Positions 1-7,490 of a stretch of 39,626 nucleotides of DNA are shown piece after piece. Source of the DNA: Scytonematopsis contorta HA4267-MV1 (lineage in GTDB: Bacteria > Cyanobacteriota > Cyanobacteriia > Cyanobacteriales > Nostocaceae). The first letter of the stretch is position 1. Each line of letters opens with the position of its first letter. The DNA is taken from assembly GCA_019359035.1 (NCBI GenBank), contig JAHHIC010000107.1:1-39626 (forward strand). The letters are read 5' to 3'. Both the position numbers and the translations under genes were made by a program. A model generated the notes under the pieces. The model made no database searches. It was given only the letters and a program-made list of their open reading frames with translations, and was not told where the DNA came from.

Positions 1-104
1 CTGTATCGCAGCTAGAAGAATTGCTAAAAAAATTGCTAAACGAAGGTGGACTGATTATTAAATGGGAGCGTAAGATTAAAAATAAAGGCAACGCGGTTTA
101 TTAA
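1..104 (+). CDS. 3' end of an unidentified gene (partial)
   Basis: An open frame enters from the left edge and stops at 102-104, giving 33 residues that end in KGNAVY. It is lysine- and leucine-rich (ELLKKLLNEGG, then WERKIKNK). I do not recognise the family, and its start lies outside the window. It could also be a chance open frame. Confidence 0.35.
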   Translation, partial: VSQLEELLKKLLNEGGLIIKWERKIKNKGNAVY

Positions 105-122
105 ATTTAGCTGCGTAGCAGC

Positions 123-212
123 TTAAAGGTCAGAATCCGCTTGCCGTGTTACATAGCTGGGTGCATCTGATTCTAAACTGCCACCAACTTTATACTCATA
201 GTCTCCCGTCAT
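123..212 (-). pseudogene. N-terminal remnant of an AAA-like domain protein
   Basis: Read on the minus strand from an ATG at 212, this gives 29 residues with the core EYKVGGSLESDAPSYVTRQA followed by DSDL and a stop. That wording matches the N-terminal YQVGGSLxxDAxxYVxRQAD signature which, in cyanobacterial PF14516 (AAA_35) proteins, precedes the Walker A motif. Everything after the signature, including the ATPase core, is missing. An intact relative begins at 374 on the other strand, so the fragment may be what is left of a second paralogue. Family assignment is from memory of the signature. Confidence 0.55.
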
Positions 213-373
213 AATTTTGTTTATATATAGATAAAAATTATATCGATACCTATCTTGAGTTTAATTTATAGAATATTGAGTTCTTATTGATATTGTTATT
301 GAGTTGTGATTAACTTTACCAGATAAATACTTATCCTGTAAGCTAAATTGTGTAGTTTGTTTATTACTCAGCT

Positions 374-1771
374 ATGCCACGCGGAATCAGAGTAAACACA
401 GAGTGTATTCCCCTAGTCAAGCAAAGAATGTTACAAAAAGGCTTTGCCCGTCAAATCGATTTAGCTGAGAGAGTAGGTCGCAGTCAATCTGTAATTAACT
501 TTTTCCTCAATGGTAGGACAGTTGAATATCTCAACTTCTATGAACTTTGTCAGGTATTAGGTTTTGAAGTTCAGGAAATTGCTGATTTTGAAGCGCTGGC
601 AAGTGTGTATACAGAAAAAACGCAAAAAATAAATAGTCCCTCTTCTTCCTCGTCTCCTTTACCTTCCCCCGTTGCAACTTCCGACTCCCCATCTTTAACT
701 CTCGAACTAGAATATCCAGAAGGAGAAGTGCCATTAGATTCTCCCTTTTATGTAGAACGTGCTTCCATCGAACAGCGTTGTTACGAGGAAATCAAAAAAC
801 CTGGTTCTTTAATTCGCATCAAAGCACCGCAGCACATGGGGAAATCTTCACTTCTGGCACGGATTCTCCAACAAGCTGAAAACCAAGGTAATAAAGTAGT
901 AACCATCGATTTTCAGATAGCAGACGAGGAGTTTTTCTCCGACTTAAATAAATTTCTGCGCTGGTTTTGCGATACCGTCACCGAAGCAGTCGCAGGAAAT
1001 AATCGAGAATTACTAGAAAAATTGCTGCAACAACTTGATGAGCATTGGAAATCTGGACAGCGCTTTGGCTATATGAAGTCTTGTAAAAATTACTTTGAGC
1101 GCTATTTATTCCCAGAAATCAACCAACCGTTAGTTTTAGGGTTAGAAAAAGTTGATAGATTATTTGAATATCCCAAAATTTACAAAGATTTTTTTGGATT
1201 ATTGCGTGCGGTTCACGAAGAAGCCAAACGTCGCGATATTTGGAAGCAATTAAGATTAGCGCTTGCGTATTCTACCGATGCTTATGTACCAGTCGATATC
1301 AATCAATCACCATTTAACGTTGGTTTAGCGTTGGAATTACCTGAATTTACCCACGAGCAAGTCAAAGATTTAGCCCAACGTCATCAACTAAATTGGAGTG
1401 ATGCAGAAGTACTGGAGTTGATAGGATTGGTGGGAGGACACCCTTTTCTGGTACGTTTAGCTCTGTATCACATTGCCAAGCAAGAGATAAATTTAAAAAA
1501 CTTTTTGCAAACGGCATCAACAGCAGCAGGTATTTATAGTAAGCATTTGCAACGCCAAGAATATATTTTGCAGCAACAGCCAGAATTAGAGCAAGCAATG
1601 CAAGAGATTGTTGCAAACAGTCATCCTGTAATTTTAACAACAGAAATCAGGTTTAAATTATATAGTCTGGGATTGGTCAAGTTACAAAATGATGAAGTCA
1701 TACCTAGATGTGAGCTATACCGTCAATATTTTCATACTTCCACAAAAGACAATAAGAAAACAATTAACTAA
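374..1771 (+). CDS. HTH and AAA-like domain (PF14516-type) protein
   Basis: This 465-aa protein has an N-terminal XRE-like helix-turn-helix region (about residues 10-70, with QIDLAERVGRSQSVINFFL), a Ser/Pro-rich linker (about 88-108) and a C-terminal AAA-like NTPase domain. Walker A is APQHMGKSSLL with Lys157. The domain follows the cyanobacterial AAA_35 pattern, including DFFGLLRA and NQSPFNVGLALELPEFT. The Walker B position, normally LDEVDRLF, reads LEKVDRLF (E258, K259), so the usual Asp-Glu pair is lost. It may bind ATP without normal hydrolysis (inference). The family is common in cyanobacteria and is thought to act as a switch or signalling ATPase; no partner is adjacent. The ATG at 374 has no clear Shine-Dalgarno. 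Confidence 0.8.
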   Translation: MPRGIRVNTECIPLVKQRMLQKGFARQIDLAERVGRSQSVINFFLNGRTVEYLNFYELCQVLGFEVQEIADFEALASVYTEKTQKINSPSSSSSPLPSPVATSDSPSLTLELEYPEGEVPLDSPFYVERASIEQRCYEEIKKPGSLIRIKAPQHMGKSSLLARILQQAENQGNKVVTIDFQIADEEFFSDLNKFLRWFCDTVTEAVAGNNRELLEKLLQQLDEHWKSGQRFGYMKSCKNYFERYLFPEINQPLVLGLEKVDRLFEYPKIYKDFFGLLRAVHEEAKRRDIWKQLRLALAYSTDAYVPVDINQSPFNVGLALELPEFTHEQVKDLAQRHQLNWSDAEVLELIGLVGGHPFLVRLALYHIAKQEINLKNFLQTASTAAGIYSKHLQRQEYILQQQPELEQAMQEIVANSHPVILTTEIRFKLYSLGLVKLQNDEVIPRCELYRQYFHTSTKDNKKTIN

Positions 1772-1903
1772 ATTAACTCAATAATATCTCCACCTTGTAC
1801 TCAAGTCGCCGCAGTGTTTGATGGAATTGAGTAATTTATATATTGGAATAAATAAAAATGTATTCCGCATTGTTTCTTATCACGCATTATTTCTTATCAA
1901 TGA

Positions 1904-2440
1904 CTACAAATTACTACAACAAATCTCCACAATTAAATAGCGCAGACAAGAATGAGCCTCATCTCTACTCTTGCGCTCGTGCCACATCATCTTCACAGAA
2001 ATTGGTGTATGCTCAAATGGTAGTTCTGTTAAATATAAATCTTCTGCAAAACTACTATTCTGTACGCTACGATAATTAACAGCCGCAATTAAATCGGTAT
2101 TAGCAAGTATTTCCGGTACTAATACAAATTGATTTACTGTCATAACTATCCGACGCTGCAATCCTTTTTCTTGAATAATTCTATCTACAAATCCCGTTGC
2201 TTCTCCCGTAAGTGTAACAAGTAAATGATTTGCCCTAACAAATTTATCTAACGTTAATTTCTCCTTAGCAAGCGGATGGCTTTTCCTCATTCCGCATAAA
2301 TAATAATCTGTAAACAAACTTTGAGTAACAAGTCGCGGTTTTGTTGCTGAAACTGCACCAATTGCCAAATCAATTTCGTTATGTTCCAGCATTGCTACAG
2401 CATCAATATTGGTACGTTGCGATGTTGGCACAGAGCAAAA
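1904..2440 (-). pseudogene. LysR-family regulator, effector-domain fragment
   Basis: About 180 residues read as a LysR substrate-binding domain. They include HNEIDLAIGAV, LFTDYYLCGMRKSHPLAKEKL, FVDRIIQEKGLQRRIVMTV and the end MMWHERKSRDEAHSCLRYLI, which fits NodD/PcpR-like members. The N-terminal winged HTH, normally about 90-115 residues, is absent. Its coding frame runs straight into the 5'-truncated NmrA fragment on the opposite strand near 2405-2440. A LysR protein without its HTH cannot bind DNA normally, so this is almost certainly a dead gene. It was probably the divergent regulator of the NmrA gene beside it (inference). Confidence 0.75.
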
Positions 2441-2683
2441 CAATGGTGGATGCCGCAAAAAAAGCAGGTGTAAAACATATTGTGCATCTGGGTATTTTTG
2501 GAGAGTGGGACTGTACCGACCCCCACTTCGTTTGGCATCAACTAATCGAGCGATATATTGAAGCGAGTGGTATTGCCTGGACGCACCTGCACCCCAATGT
2601 TTTTATGGAAAATTTACTAGGTCTTTTACCTATAAAAGATAGCCAACTTTCTATGTTTTGGGGCGACCGTCGTGTGGGTCAAC
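2417..2683 (+). pseudogene. NmrA-family NAD(P)-binding protein, internal fragment
   Basis: The frame reads MLAQSKTMVDAAKKAGVKHI, then VHLGIFGEWDCTDPH, WHQLIERYIEASGIAWTHLH, PNVFMENLLG and FWGDRRVG. This matches the middle of NmrA/HSCARG-type atypical short-chain reductases. The Rossmann start (GATGxxG) is missing at the left, and homology stops at about 2680, where an unrelated ORF begins. The matching C-terminal piece reappears at 3781. The gene is therefore broken at both ends. Confidence 0.75.
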
Positions 2684-2684
2684 C

Positions 2685-3017
2685 ATGAATCTAGAAGAGT
2701 TGCCAGGAGCAGAGTTTATTTTACCAGGAATAGACGACCTTCATAATGGCAAGACAAATACAGTTGGAGCACTATTAATTGCTATCGCAGCAACGCGCTT
2801 AACCAAAGCAGGCTTAGATTTCCCAAAAGAGCGTTTAGTAAAAGAGCCTGAACTGGCTTTGTATGGACTTCTTCAAGAAGAACGCCCTAATGCCTACTCT
2901 TATTACAATGCCTTGTTAAGGAGGCTTACTAGTTTTTGTCATGCTCTTGAACTTAGTAATAAATATAGGGCGCCATTAAATTCTGATACACCAGGACTCT
3001 CATTAGAAAAAACATGA
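2685..3017 (+). CDS. conserved cyanobacterial hypothetical protein
   Basis: This 110-aa ORF begins with MNLEELPGAEFILPGIDDL and contains NTVGALLIAIAATRLTKAGL and PNAYSYYNALLRRLTSFCHA. It resembles a small uncharacterised cyanobacterial family with a conserved LEELPGAE...GALLVAIA...AYSYYNAL pattern (recalled, not searched). There is no signal peptide and no obvious catalytic motif. It begins exactly where the NmrA fragment breaks off, so it appears to be part of inserted DNA. The last 20 or so residues look less conserved and the C-terminus may be altered. An upstream in-frame ATG at 2658 would run into NmrA sequence and is not used here. Confidence 0.6.
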   Translation: MNLEELPGAEFILPGIDDLHNGKTNTVGALLIAIAATRLTKAGLDFPKERLVKEPELALYGLLQEERPNAYSYYNALLRRLTSFCHALELSNKYRAPLNSDTPGLSLEKT

Positions 3018-3111
3018 TTTTAACTGCCGAGGAACTGTTGCAGCAGATATCGTTAGGGGTATTATTGCCGAATATGAACAACGTCCGGTTGAAAATGATG
3101 CAGAAGCATAG
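3016..3111 (+). pseudogene. possible C-terminal gene remnant
   Basis: Directly after the stop of the previous ORF a different frame reads FNCRGTVAADIVRGIIAEYE, then QRPVENDAEA and a stop. The composition looks protein-like, but there is an in-frame stop just upstream and no start. An alternative 38-residue ORF from the ATG at 3014 overlaps it in another frame. I do not recognise a family. It is included because it belongs to the foreign segment that splits the NmrA gene. Confidence 0.25.
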
Positions 3112-3266
3112 AATAACTTATAATATGTAAAAAATACCGTAATTCGTTGCTATATAGTAACGAATTCATTAACTTACTTTCGCCAAAAATTTACAGAATA
3201 CTTTGTAATCAGCAGGTAAAATTATGCGAGTTTGAAAGCTAACAATAGAGAAAATATTTTGGTATT

Positions 3267-3790
3267 TTATTCAAGATACGGATTTCTATAAAGTTCAATC
3301 AAATTTATAGGGTCTGTATAGAATTTTGTAAACTCATAGTACCATTCATTCGCTTCGTCATTTGCCTCAATCCATTCAAGTGGAGTATCTGAACTCATAC
3401 TCCAATTGTTATGTACAGACTGGAAGCGTACTCTGTATCCTCTGGGTAAAGTCTTCCAATATAATATGTAGCAGACCAAGGTTCAATTACGTCCCAAATT
3501 TCTGTTTCCTCAACATGAACTACAGGTGCTACATAGCAATCTATGGTGAGATATTTTTCTATAAATTCTCGGTCAGGACATATTACTTCTTCACTTCCTT
3601 CTCCAGATTCAGTAAACTTACCAAATATAGATACATACCGATTCCAATCGGGATTCCTTACACTTTCCCAACGAGACGCTCCTTTAGAAGTTAAATAATA
3701 TACAGCCCCTAATTCCCCTAGTAGGTTTGCCTCAATTTGAGATGGAGTTAACACTACTGGTTTTCCGACTTTAAGTACAGAGTTTGACAA
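3267..3790 (-). pseudogene. frameshifted hypothetical gene
   Basis: Two minus-strand frames join into one protein of about 174 residues. The first runs from a TTG at 3790 through KVGKPVVLTPSQIEANLLGE and WSATYYIGRLYPE. The second continues GYRVRFQSVHNNWSMSSDT and ends TDPINLIELYRNPYLE. The switch lies near 3440, where one missing base after GRLYPE would restore the frame. No catalytic motif or membrane segment is visible and I do not recognise the family. The first codons sit at the junction with the NmrA C-terminal fragment, so the native start may also be lost. A sequencing error is an alternative explanation for the frameshift. Confidence 0.5.
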
Positions 3791-4065
3791 TAAAAGATTT
3801 AGCTACGACTTTTGAACGGGTGACGGGTATTCCTGCTGAATATCAACCTATGAAGGATGAGGAATTTATGGGGCTGGGGCTTCCTAACGGACATGATGTT
3901 GTCAATCAGTTTCGCTTTCATCGCGAATATAGTCCTGAACGTGATTATGAAGCATTACGGAAAATTTATCCCGGTTTGCGAAGTTTTGAAACTTGGTTGC
4001 GAGAAACTGGTTGGCATGGAGAACCACGGTCTGTACAGAAAGGTGCTGTTAGGGGTGATTCCTAA
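3781..4065 (+). pseudogene. NmrA-family protein, C-terminal fragment
   Basis: The frame reads LTIKDLATTFERVTGIPAEY, QPMKDEEFMGLG, FRFHREYSPERDYEALRKIY and PGLRSFETWLRETGWHGEP. This is the typical end of an NmrA-type NAD(P)-binding protein. It is in the same orientation as the internal fragment at 2417-2683 but 1.1 kb away, and about 60-70 residues expected between the two pieces are absent. There is no plausible start codon apart from a TTG inside the homology, so it is not an independent gene. Confidence 0.75.
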
Positions 4066-4075
4066 TTGGTAAGTC

Positions 4076-4374
4076 TAGGAGGATGTTTGTAAAATAATAT
4101 TAAGTCCCAAAAATAGATAGCCAGGGAATAGATAGCCAGGGAATAGATAGCCAGGGAATTTATTCCCTGTCTAAAAGCTGAAGTCCTCTTAAGAGGACTA
4201 AAATAACACATTAAAGACAAATTTTTTTACAAAATTAGGATGCTCCCAAAAATTTTCTTACTAGTCCTCTTTTAGAGGACTTTAGCTTTTAGACAGGGAA
4301 TTTATTCCCTGGCTATTTATTCCCTAGCTTGTTATATAAACGAAGCGTAATATTTTATTTATAAGCACCCTTTA
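4076..4374. mobile_element. MITE-like hairpin element, copy A
   Basis: This roughly 300-bp non-coding unit is bounded by imperfect inverted ends, AGGATGTTTGTAAAATAAT at the left and the complement of ATTTATAAGCACCCTTT at the right. Inside are nested palindromes: CAGGGAAT-TTATTCCCTG (twice), CTAAAAGCT/AGCTTTTAG, and AGTCCTCT-AGAGGACT (twice). The two halves are largely inverted copies of each other, so the whole could fold into one long hairpin. The left half also has a 16-bp unit, ATAGATAGCCAGGGAA, in tandem. There is no ORF. Related copies lie at 8291, 10611, 16194 and 36569. Confidence 0.7.
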
Positions 4375-4419
4375 AGCGCGTAAAATTGTTTGCAGCCCTA
4401 TAAGCTTGGCAAAGTCAAA

Positions 4420-5253
4420 ATGAATCTAACTGAGGAATTACAAGATAGGTACGTTAAAGTCGGCTCTATTAATACACGCTATTGGCAACTTGGCGACTCA
4501 GGGAGTATAGTCATTTTGCTTCATGGTGGTGGTGGTTACATCGAGTTGTGGAAGCACAATATCTTGGAATTAGCCAAGCATCATCGCGTTTATGCCTTCG
4601 ATATGGTGGGTGCTGGTCGTTCAGACAAGCCTAATGCTGAGTATACATTTGACTTCATGACTCAGTTCACGCGAGATTTTATGGCAGCTTTAAATATTCC
4701 TCGTGCCAGCCTAATTGGAACTTCTGCCGGAGGAGGGGTCGCACTTACTTTTGCGTTGAAATTTCCAGAATTACTCGATAAGCTGATTGTGGTTAGTAGT
4801 GCTGGTTTAGGCAAAGAAGTAAGCTTATTACTTCGCCTTCCCACGCTTCCTGTTTTAGACAAGTTACTGAGTTCGGTGAGTCGGTCTGGGTTGGCGATGT
4901 TGTGTAAACAAGCTGTTTATAACTCAAAATTAATTACCGACCAAATTGTGGAAGAGTTTTATCAAATGGCAATGCTTCCTGGGGCGACAGAAGCAATACT
5001 CAATGTTAGTCGTTCCAACTTTAATATCTGGGGGCAGTTTTATCAACCTATCGTTGAGAAATTAAATACGATAACTGCTCCGACATTAATCATTTGGGGC
5101 AGACAAGACCCTATAGTTCCTGTAATCCATGCTGAAAATGCCGCCAAAAATATTCCTAATGCTCGACTGGAAATTATTGAAAAGTGCGGTCATTGGGTTC
5201 CAATCGAGCATCCACACAAATTCAATCAACTAGTTTTAGATTTTCTATCGTGA
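4420..5253 (+). CDS. alpha/beta-fold hydrolase
   Basis: A 277-aa single-domain alpha/beta hydrolase. The oxyanion-hole HGGGG lies at residues 35-39 and the nucleophile elbow is GTSAGG with Ser102. The acid is Asp230 in IIWGRQDPIVP and the base is His258 in KCGHWVPIEHP, so the catalytic triad is complete. Length and layout fit MhpC/BphD-like C-C hydrolases and related esterases; the substrate cannot be told. The ATG at 4420 (MNLTEEL) is preferred. An upstream TTG at 4390 would add ten residues next to the right end of repeat copy A. The gene stands alone, with non-coding DNA on both sides, and is presumably cytoplasmic. Confidence 0.85.
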   Translation: MNLTEELQDRYVKVGSINTRYWQLGDSGSIVILLHGGGGYIELWKHNILELAKHHRVYAFDMVGAGRSDKPNAEYTFDFMTQFTRDFMAALNIPRASLIGTSAGGGVALTFALKFPELLDKLIVVSSAGLGKEVSLLLRLPTLPVLDKLLSSVSRSGLAMLCKQAVYNSKLITDQIVEEFYQMAMLPGATEAILNVSRSNFNIWGQFYQPIVEKLNTITAPTLIIWGRQDPIVPVIHAENAAKNIPNARLEIIEKCGHWVPIEHPHKFNQLVLDFLS

Positions 5254-5465
5254 TGATAATTGATATTTACAACAATCCTAAATTTTTTGTGAACAATACT
5301 TAAGTTATCTTCCAAACTTGTTAAGCTTGGCTTTCTTGGATTCTTGGCGGTTCGTTTTATTCTCAAAAAACTTCCACTCTGCTGATAATATTCCGTCTTT
5401 TCTGGGAAATATAAGATAAGGTTGATTTTGCAAAACCCAGAAGCTAGCAGAGGAGCAAAAATCCA

Positions 5466-5684
5466 GTGTCCAAGAAAAAGTTAGACTACAGCCAATTCAC
5501 AGCCCGATTTGGCTGCGGTTTTCTAATTGGAATCCTAATAGCAGGAACCGTTAGTATAGTCTATAGCGCACAAACTATGGGAGGTTTAATCACAGCATGG
5601 GTTATTTTTGCTTTGGTGTGTGGGTTACTTTCAGCAATTTTTGGTGATAAATTTTGGCAAAATATCATTCATTGGATTAGATAG
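5466..5684 (+). CDS. small two-helix membrane protein
   Basis: A 72-residue protein from a GTG start at 5466, preceded by the good Shine-Dalgarno GAGGAG about ten bases upstream; this decides the start. Residues about 16-33 (CGFLIGILIAGTVSIVYS) and 40-59 (GLITAWVIFALVCGLLSAIF) form two hydrophobic helices, with a charged MSKKK N-terminus. No family is recognised. It is monocistronic, facing the end of the lectin gene on the other strand 16 bp away. Confidence 0.65.
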   Translation: MSKKKLDYSQFTARFGCGFLIGILIAGTVSIVYSAQTMGGLITAWVIFALVCGLLSAIFGDKFWQNIIHWIR

Positions 5685-5700
5685 TTTTAATATGCTGACA

Positions 5701-6216
5701 TTAAAGACCTTTTGGTGTACTCCAGAACTGTCCTGAGAAATTACCACACTCAGCCATGATAGGCTTATTATTCTCACCATCATTGATGATATCTAAGCAT
5801 TTATCGTTACCTGTAAATTGAGTCTTTAAACGGGAATAGCCTGGATTGTTTGTACGTTCCACCTTCCAAAACTGTCCTGAAGAATTACCACACTTAGCCA
5901 TTATGGGTTTATTATTTTCGCCATCATTGATAATATCCAAACATTTACTATTACCTGTAAATTGAGTTTTTAAACGGTAATAACCACGATTATTCGTGCG
6001 TTCTATCTTCCAAAACTGTCCTGAAAAATTGCCACAATCAGCCATTGTGGGTTTATTATTTTCGCCATCATTAATGATGTCTAGACATTTACCATTACCT
6101 GTAAACTGTGTTTTAAAACGGGCAGATGAGGATTGAGCAATAGCTCCTTTTAAAGTAGGTAAAGTTACCAAAATCGGAATAATTATCGCCCAATAAATGC
6201 TAAATGATTTTTTCAT
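5701..6216 (-). CDS. secreted three-repeat ricin-type lectin
   Basis: A 171-aa protein with a signal peptide (KK, then a hydrophobic stretch at about 8-25, probable cleavage after AIA at 25-27). Three nearly identical 48-residue repeats follow at about 34-81, 82-129 and 130-165. Each has FTGNxKCLDIINDGENNKPxMAxCGNxSGQFW. The paired cysteines (44/61, 92/109, 140/157) and the GQFW, equivalent to the QxW motif, fit a ricin B-type beta-trefoil in which three repeats build one domain. The likely role is an extracellular or periplasmic carbohydrate-binding protein; no enzymatic domain is attached. The near identity of the repeats points to recent amplification. It is convergent with the small membrane protein at 5466. 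Confidence 0.75.
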   Translation of the reverse strand: MKKSFSIYWAIIIPILVTLPTLKGAIAQSSSARFKTQFTGNGKCLDIINDGENNKPTMADCGNFSGQFWKIERTNNRGYYRLKTQFTGNSKCLDIINDGENNKPIMAKCGNSSGQFWKVERTNNPGYSRLKTQFTGNDKCLDIINDGENNKPIMAECGNFSGQFWSTPKGL

Positions 6217-6732
6217 AAATTGAATTAGATTTCAAAAAAAACATATTTAATGATTTACTAGTATTAAGTTCTATTGATATACTTATTCACCTACCTTTTT
6301 GTTTAACAAAAATATGTTTAACAGGTAAAAATTACAATATAATTTCTACAATAAATAAATATAATTTTGTATTAATTCTTAATAATTGTGAAATTTTGAA
6401 AATATATTCTTGAGTGCTGTCACGTGCGCTTAACTCTCACACCCTTTGGTTGAGCGTCTTATTTCATCGGGAAGTTGAACGACTATAAGGACACGAAACT
6501 GTGAAGTAGAAGTTGCACCAATATAAAAAAACAAATCAGCAATCTCTAAACATCTCTTCTATTGTCCTGGTAGTAGGTAGCTCACAAAGTCAGAATGATG
6601 CCGAAAATTTATATCAACGGGATTGATTTGTTCTATGATACCCAAAAACTTGAAATATTATTAAGAAGATACTGGCGTCTGCTTTTATACATTAAATTGG
6701 TGATTATTCAAATCACTAACTGAAATTTGTCT
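6217..6732. other. AT-rich intergenic region
   Basis: About 500 bp between the divergent lectin gene and the secreted protein at 6733. The first 190 bp are strongly AT-rich and should contain the lectin promoter, though I cannot assign boxes. The only protein-like trace is the short ORF at 6598. No clear repeat of the families seen elsewhere was found. Confidence 0.5.
6598..6723 (+). pseudogene. short ORF, possible alpha/beta hydrolase N-terminal scrap
   Basis: This 41-codon frame begins MPKIYINGIDLFYDTQ, similar in wording to the first strand of many alpha/beta hydrolases (MPxxxINGxxLxYE). The rest (ILLRRYWRLLLYIKLVII) does not continue the family. It may be a remnant or a chance ORF, and there is no Shine-Dalgarno. 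Low certainty. Confidence 0.2.
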
Positions 6733-7299
6733 ATGCTCAAATCAATACTTCCTAGCATTTTTTTGGGAATACTACTGACCACAAGTCTTAGCTCCGTACA
6801 TGCAAATAGTAACCGTAATTACAATAATTTTATTGTTAATAATTCTAATAGAACAGCAATTGATGTATCTAAAATTTCTATTGGCGGTATCAAGCTGGGT
6901 GCAGGAGACAAAGACGTTACAAAATTATTTGGTAAACCAAAAAGTAGAACTATAAAATATGATGATATTTGTTATAGCTCATATGTTACAACTTGGAAAT
7001 ACAATCAAGCAGAAATAGTGGGGCTTTCTACTAGTAATAATCCCAATCAAAGTAAAGTACATCGAATAATGGTTTCTAGTCCCAGTTATCCTACAGAAAT
7101 GGGGGTCAAGGTAGGTGATAAAATAGATAAAGCTAGAAAAGCATACTCTAATTTGGTTTCAAGATACGAAAGAGCAGAAAACAGAGGACAAAAGTTAGAT
7201 ACTTTAGGATATCTAAATGACGCCTTTGGGGGTTTAGTATTTGAAGTAAACAAGCAAGGTATAATTCAAAAAATTCATCTGTCAAAAGCATCCTGTTAA
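6733..7299 (+). CDS. exported protein of unknown function
   Basis: A 188-residue protein with a signal peptide: MLKS, then the hydrophobic ILPSIFLGILLTTSLSSVHA, probable cleavage after VHA. The mature part has an Asn-rich start and then two similar modules. One is ISIGGIKLGAGDKDVTKLFG and the other contains GVKVGDKIDKARKAYSNL. This GxxxGxxxxxVxxxxG pattern resembles small beta-rich exported domains of the SmpA/BamE type, but I cannot name a family. Two cysteines remain, one near residue 80 and one at the last residue. The ATG at 6733 is preferred over a TTG two codons earlier. A hairpin terminator follows at 7341. Confidence 0.6.
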   Translation: MLKSILPSIFLGILLTTSLSSVHANSNRNYNNFIVNNSNRTAIDVSKISIGGIKLGAGDKDVTKLFGKPKSRTIKYDDICYSSYVTTWKYNQAEIVGLSTSNNPNQSKVHRIMVSSPSYPTEMGVKVGDKIDKARKAYSNLVSRYERAENRGQKLDTLGYLNDAFGGLVFEVNKQGIIQKIHLSKASC

Positions 7300-7340
7300 A
7301 AGCAATTGAATAACTATCGCGAATAACTTTATCCAAATGA

Positions 7341-7368
7341 GCAGAGGCTGCAAAAACCTCTGCTTTTT
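7341..7368 (+). terminator. rho-independent terminator
   Basis: GCAGAGG, a nine-base loop, then CCTCTGC and a run of five T. The seven-base-pair stem is perfect. It lies about 40 bp after the stop of the exported-protein gene. Confidence 0.8.
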
Positions 7369-7490
7369 CTAAGCTATTTACTTGATAAATACTAACTTTA
7401 GGAATTCATACAATTAGTTACACTTAAATAAGTAGAAGAGTACTATACGATTCTAAGTCAGAGTATCCCGGTCAAAGCTTGGGTGTTTCC

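Noticed and set aside
1858-2079. Plus-strand ORF of 73 aa
   Set aside because: It lies antisense to the clear LysR effector-domain frame and has unnatural composition.
2658-2684. Upstream ATG for the 110-aa hypothetical gene
   Set aside because: These codons belong to the NmrA fragment read in another frame; the ATG at 2685 starts the recognisable protein.
3362-3694. Plus-strand ORF of 110 aa
   Set aside because: Antisense shadow of the frameshifted minus-strand gene; rich in Tyr/Phe/Cys as expected for a complementary frame.
3857-4072. 71-aa ORF overlapping the NmrA C-terminal fragment
   Set aside because: Shifted frame of the same coding DNA; the other frame has clear NmrA similarity.
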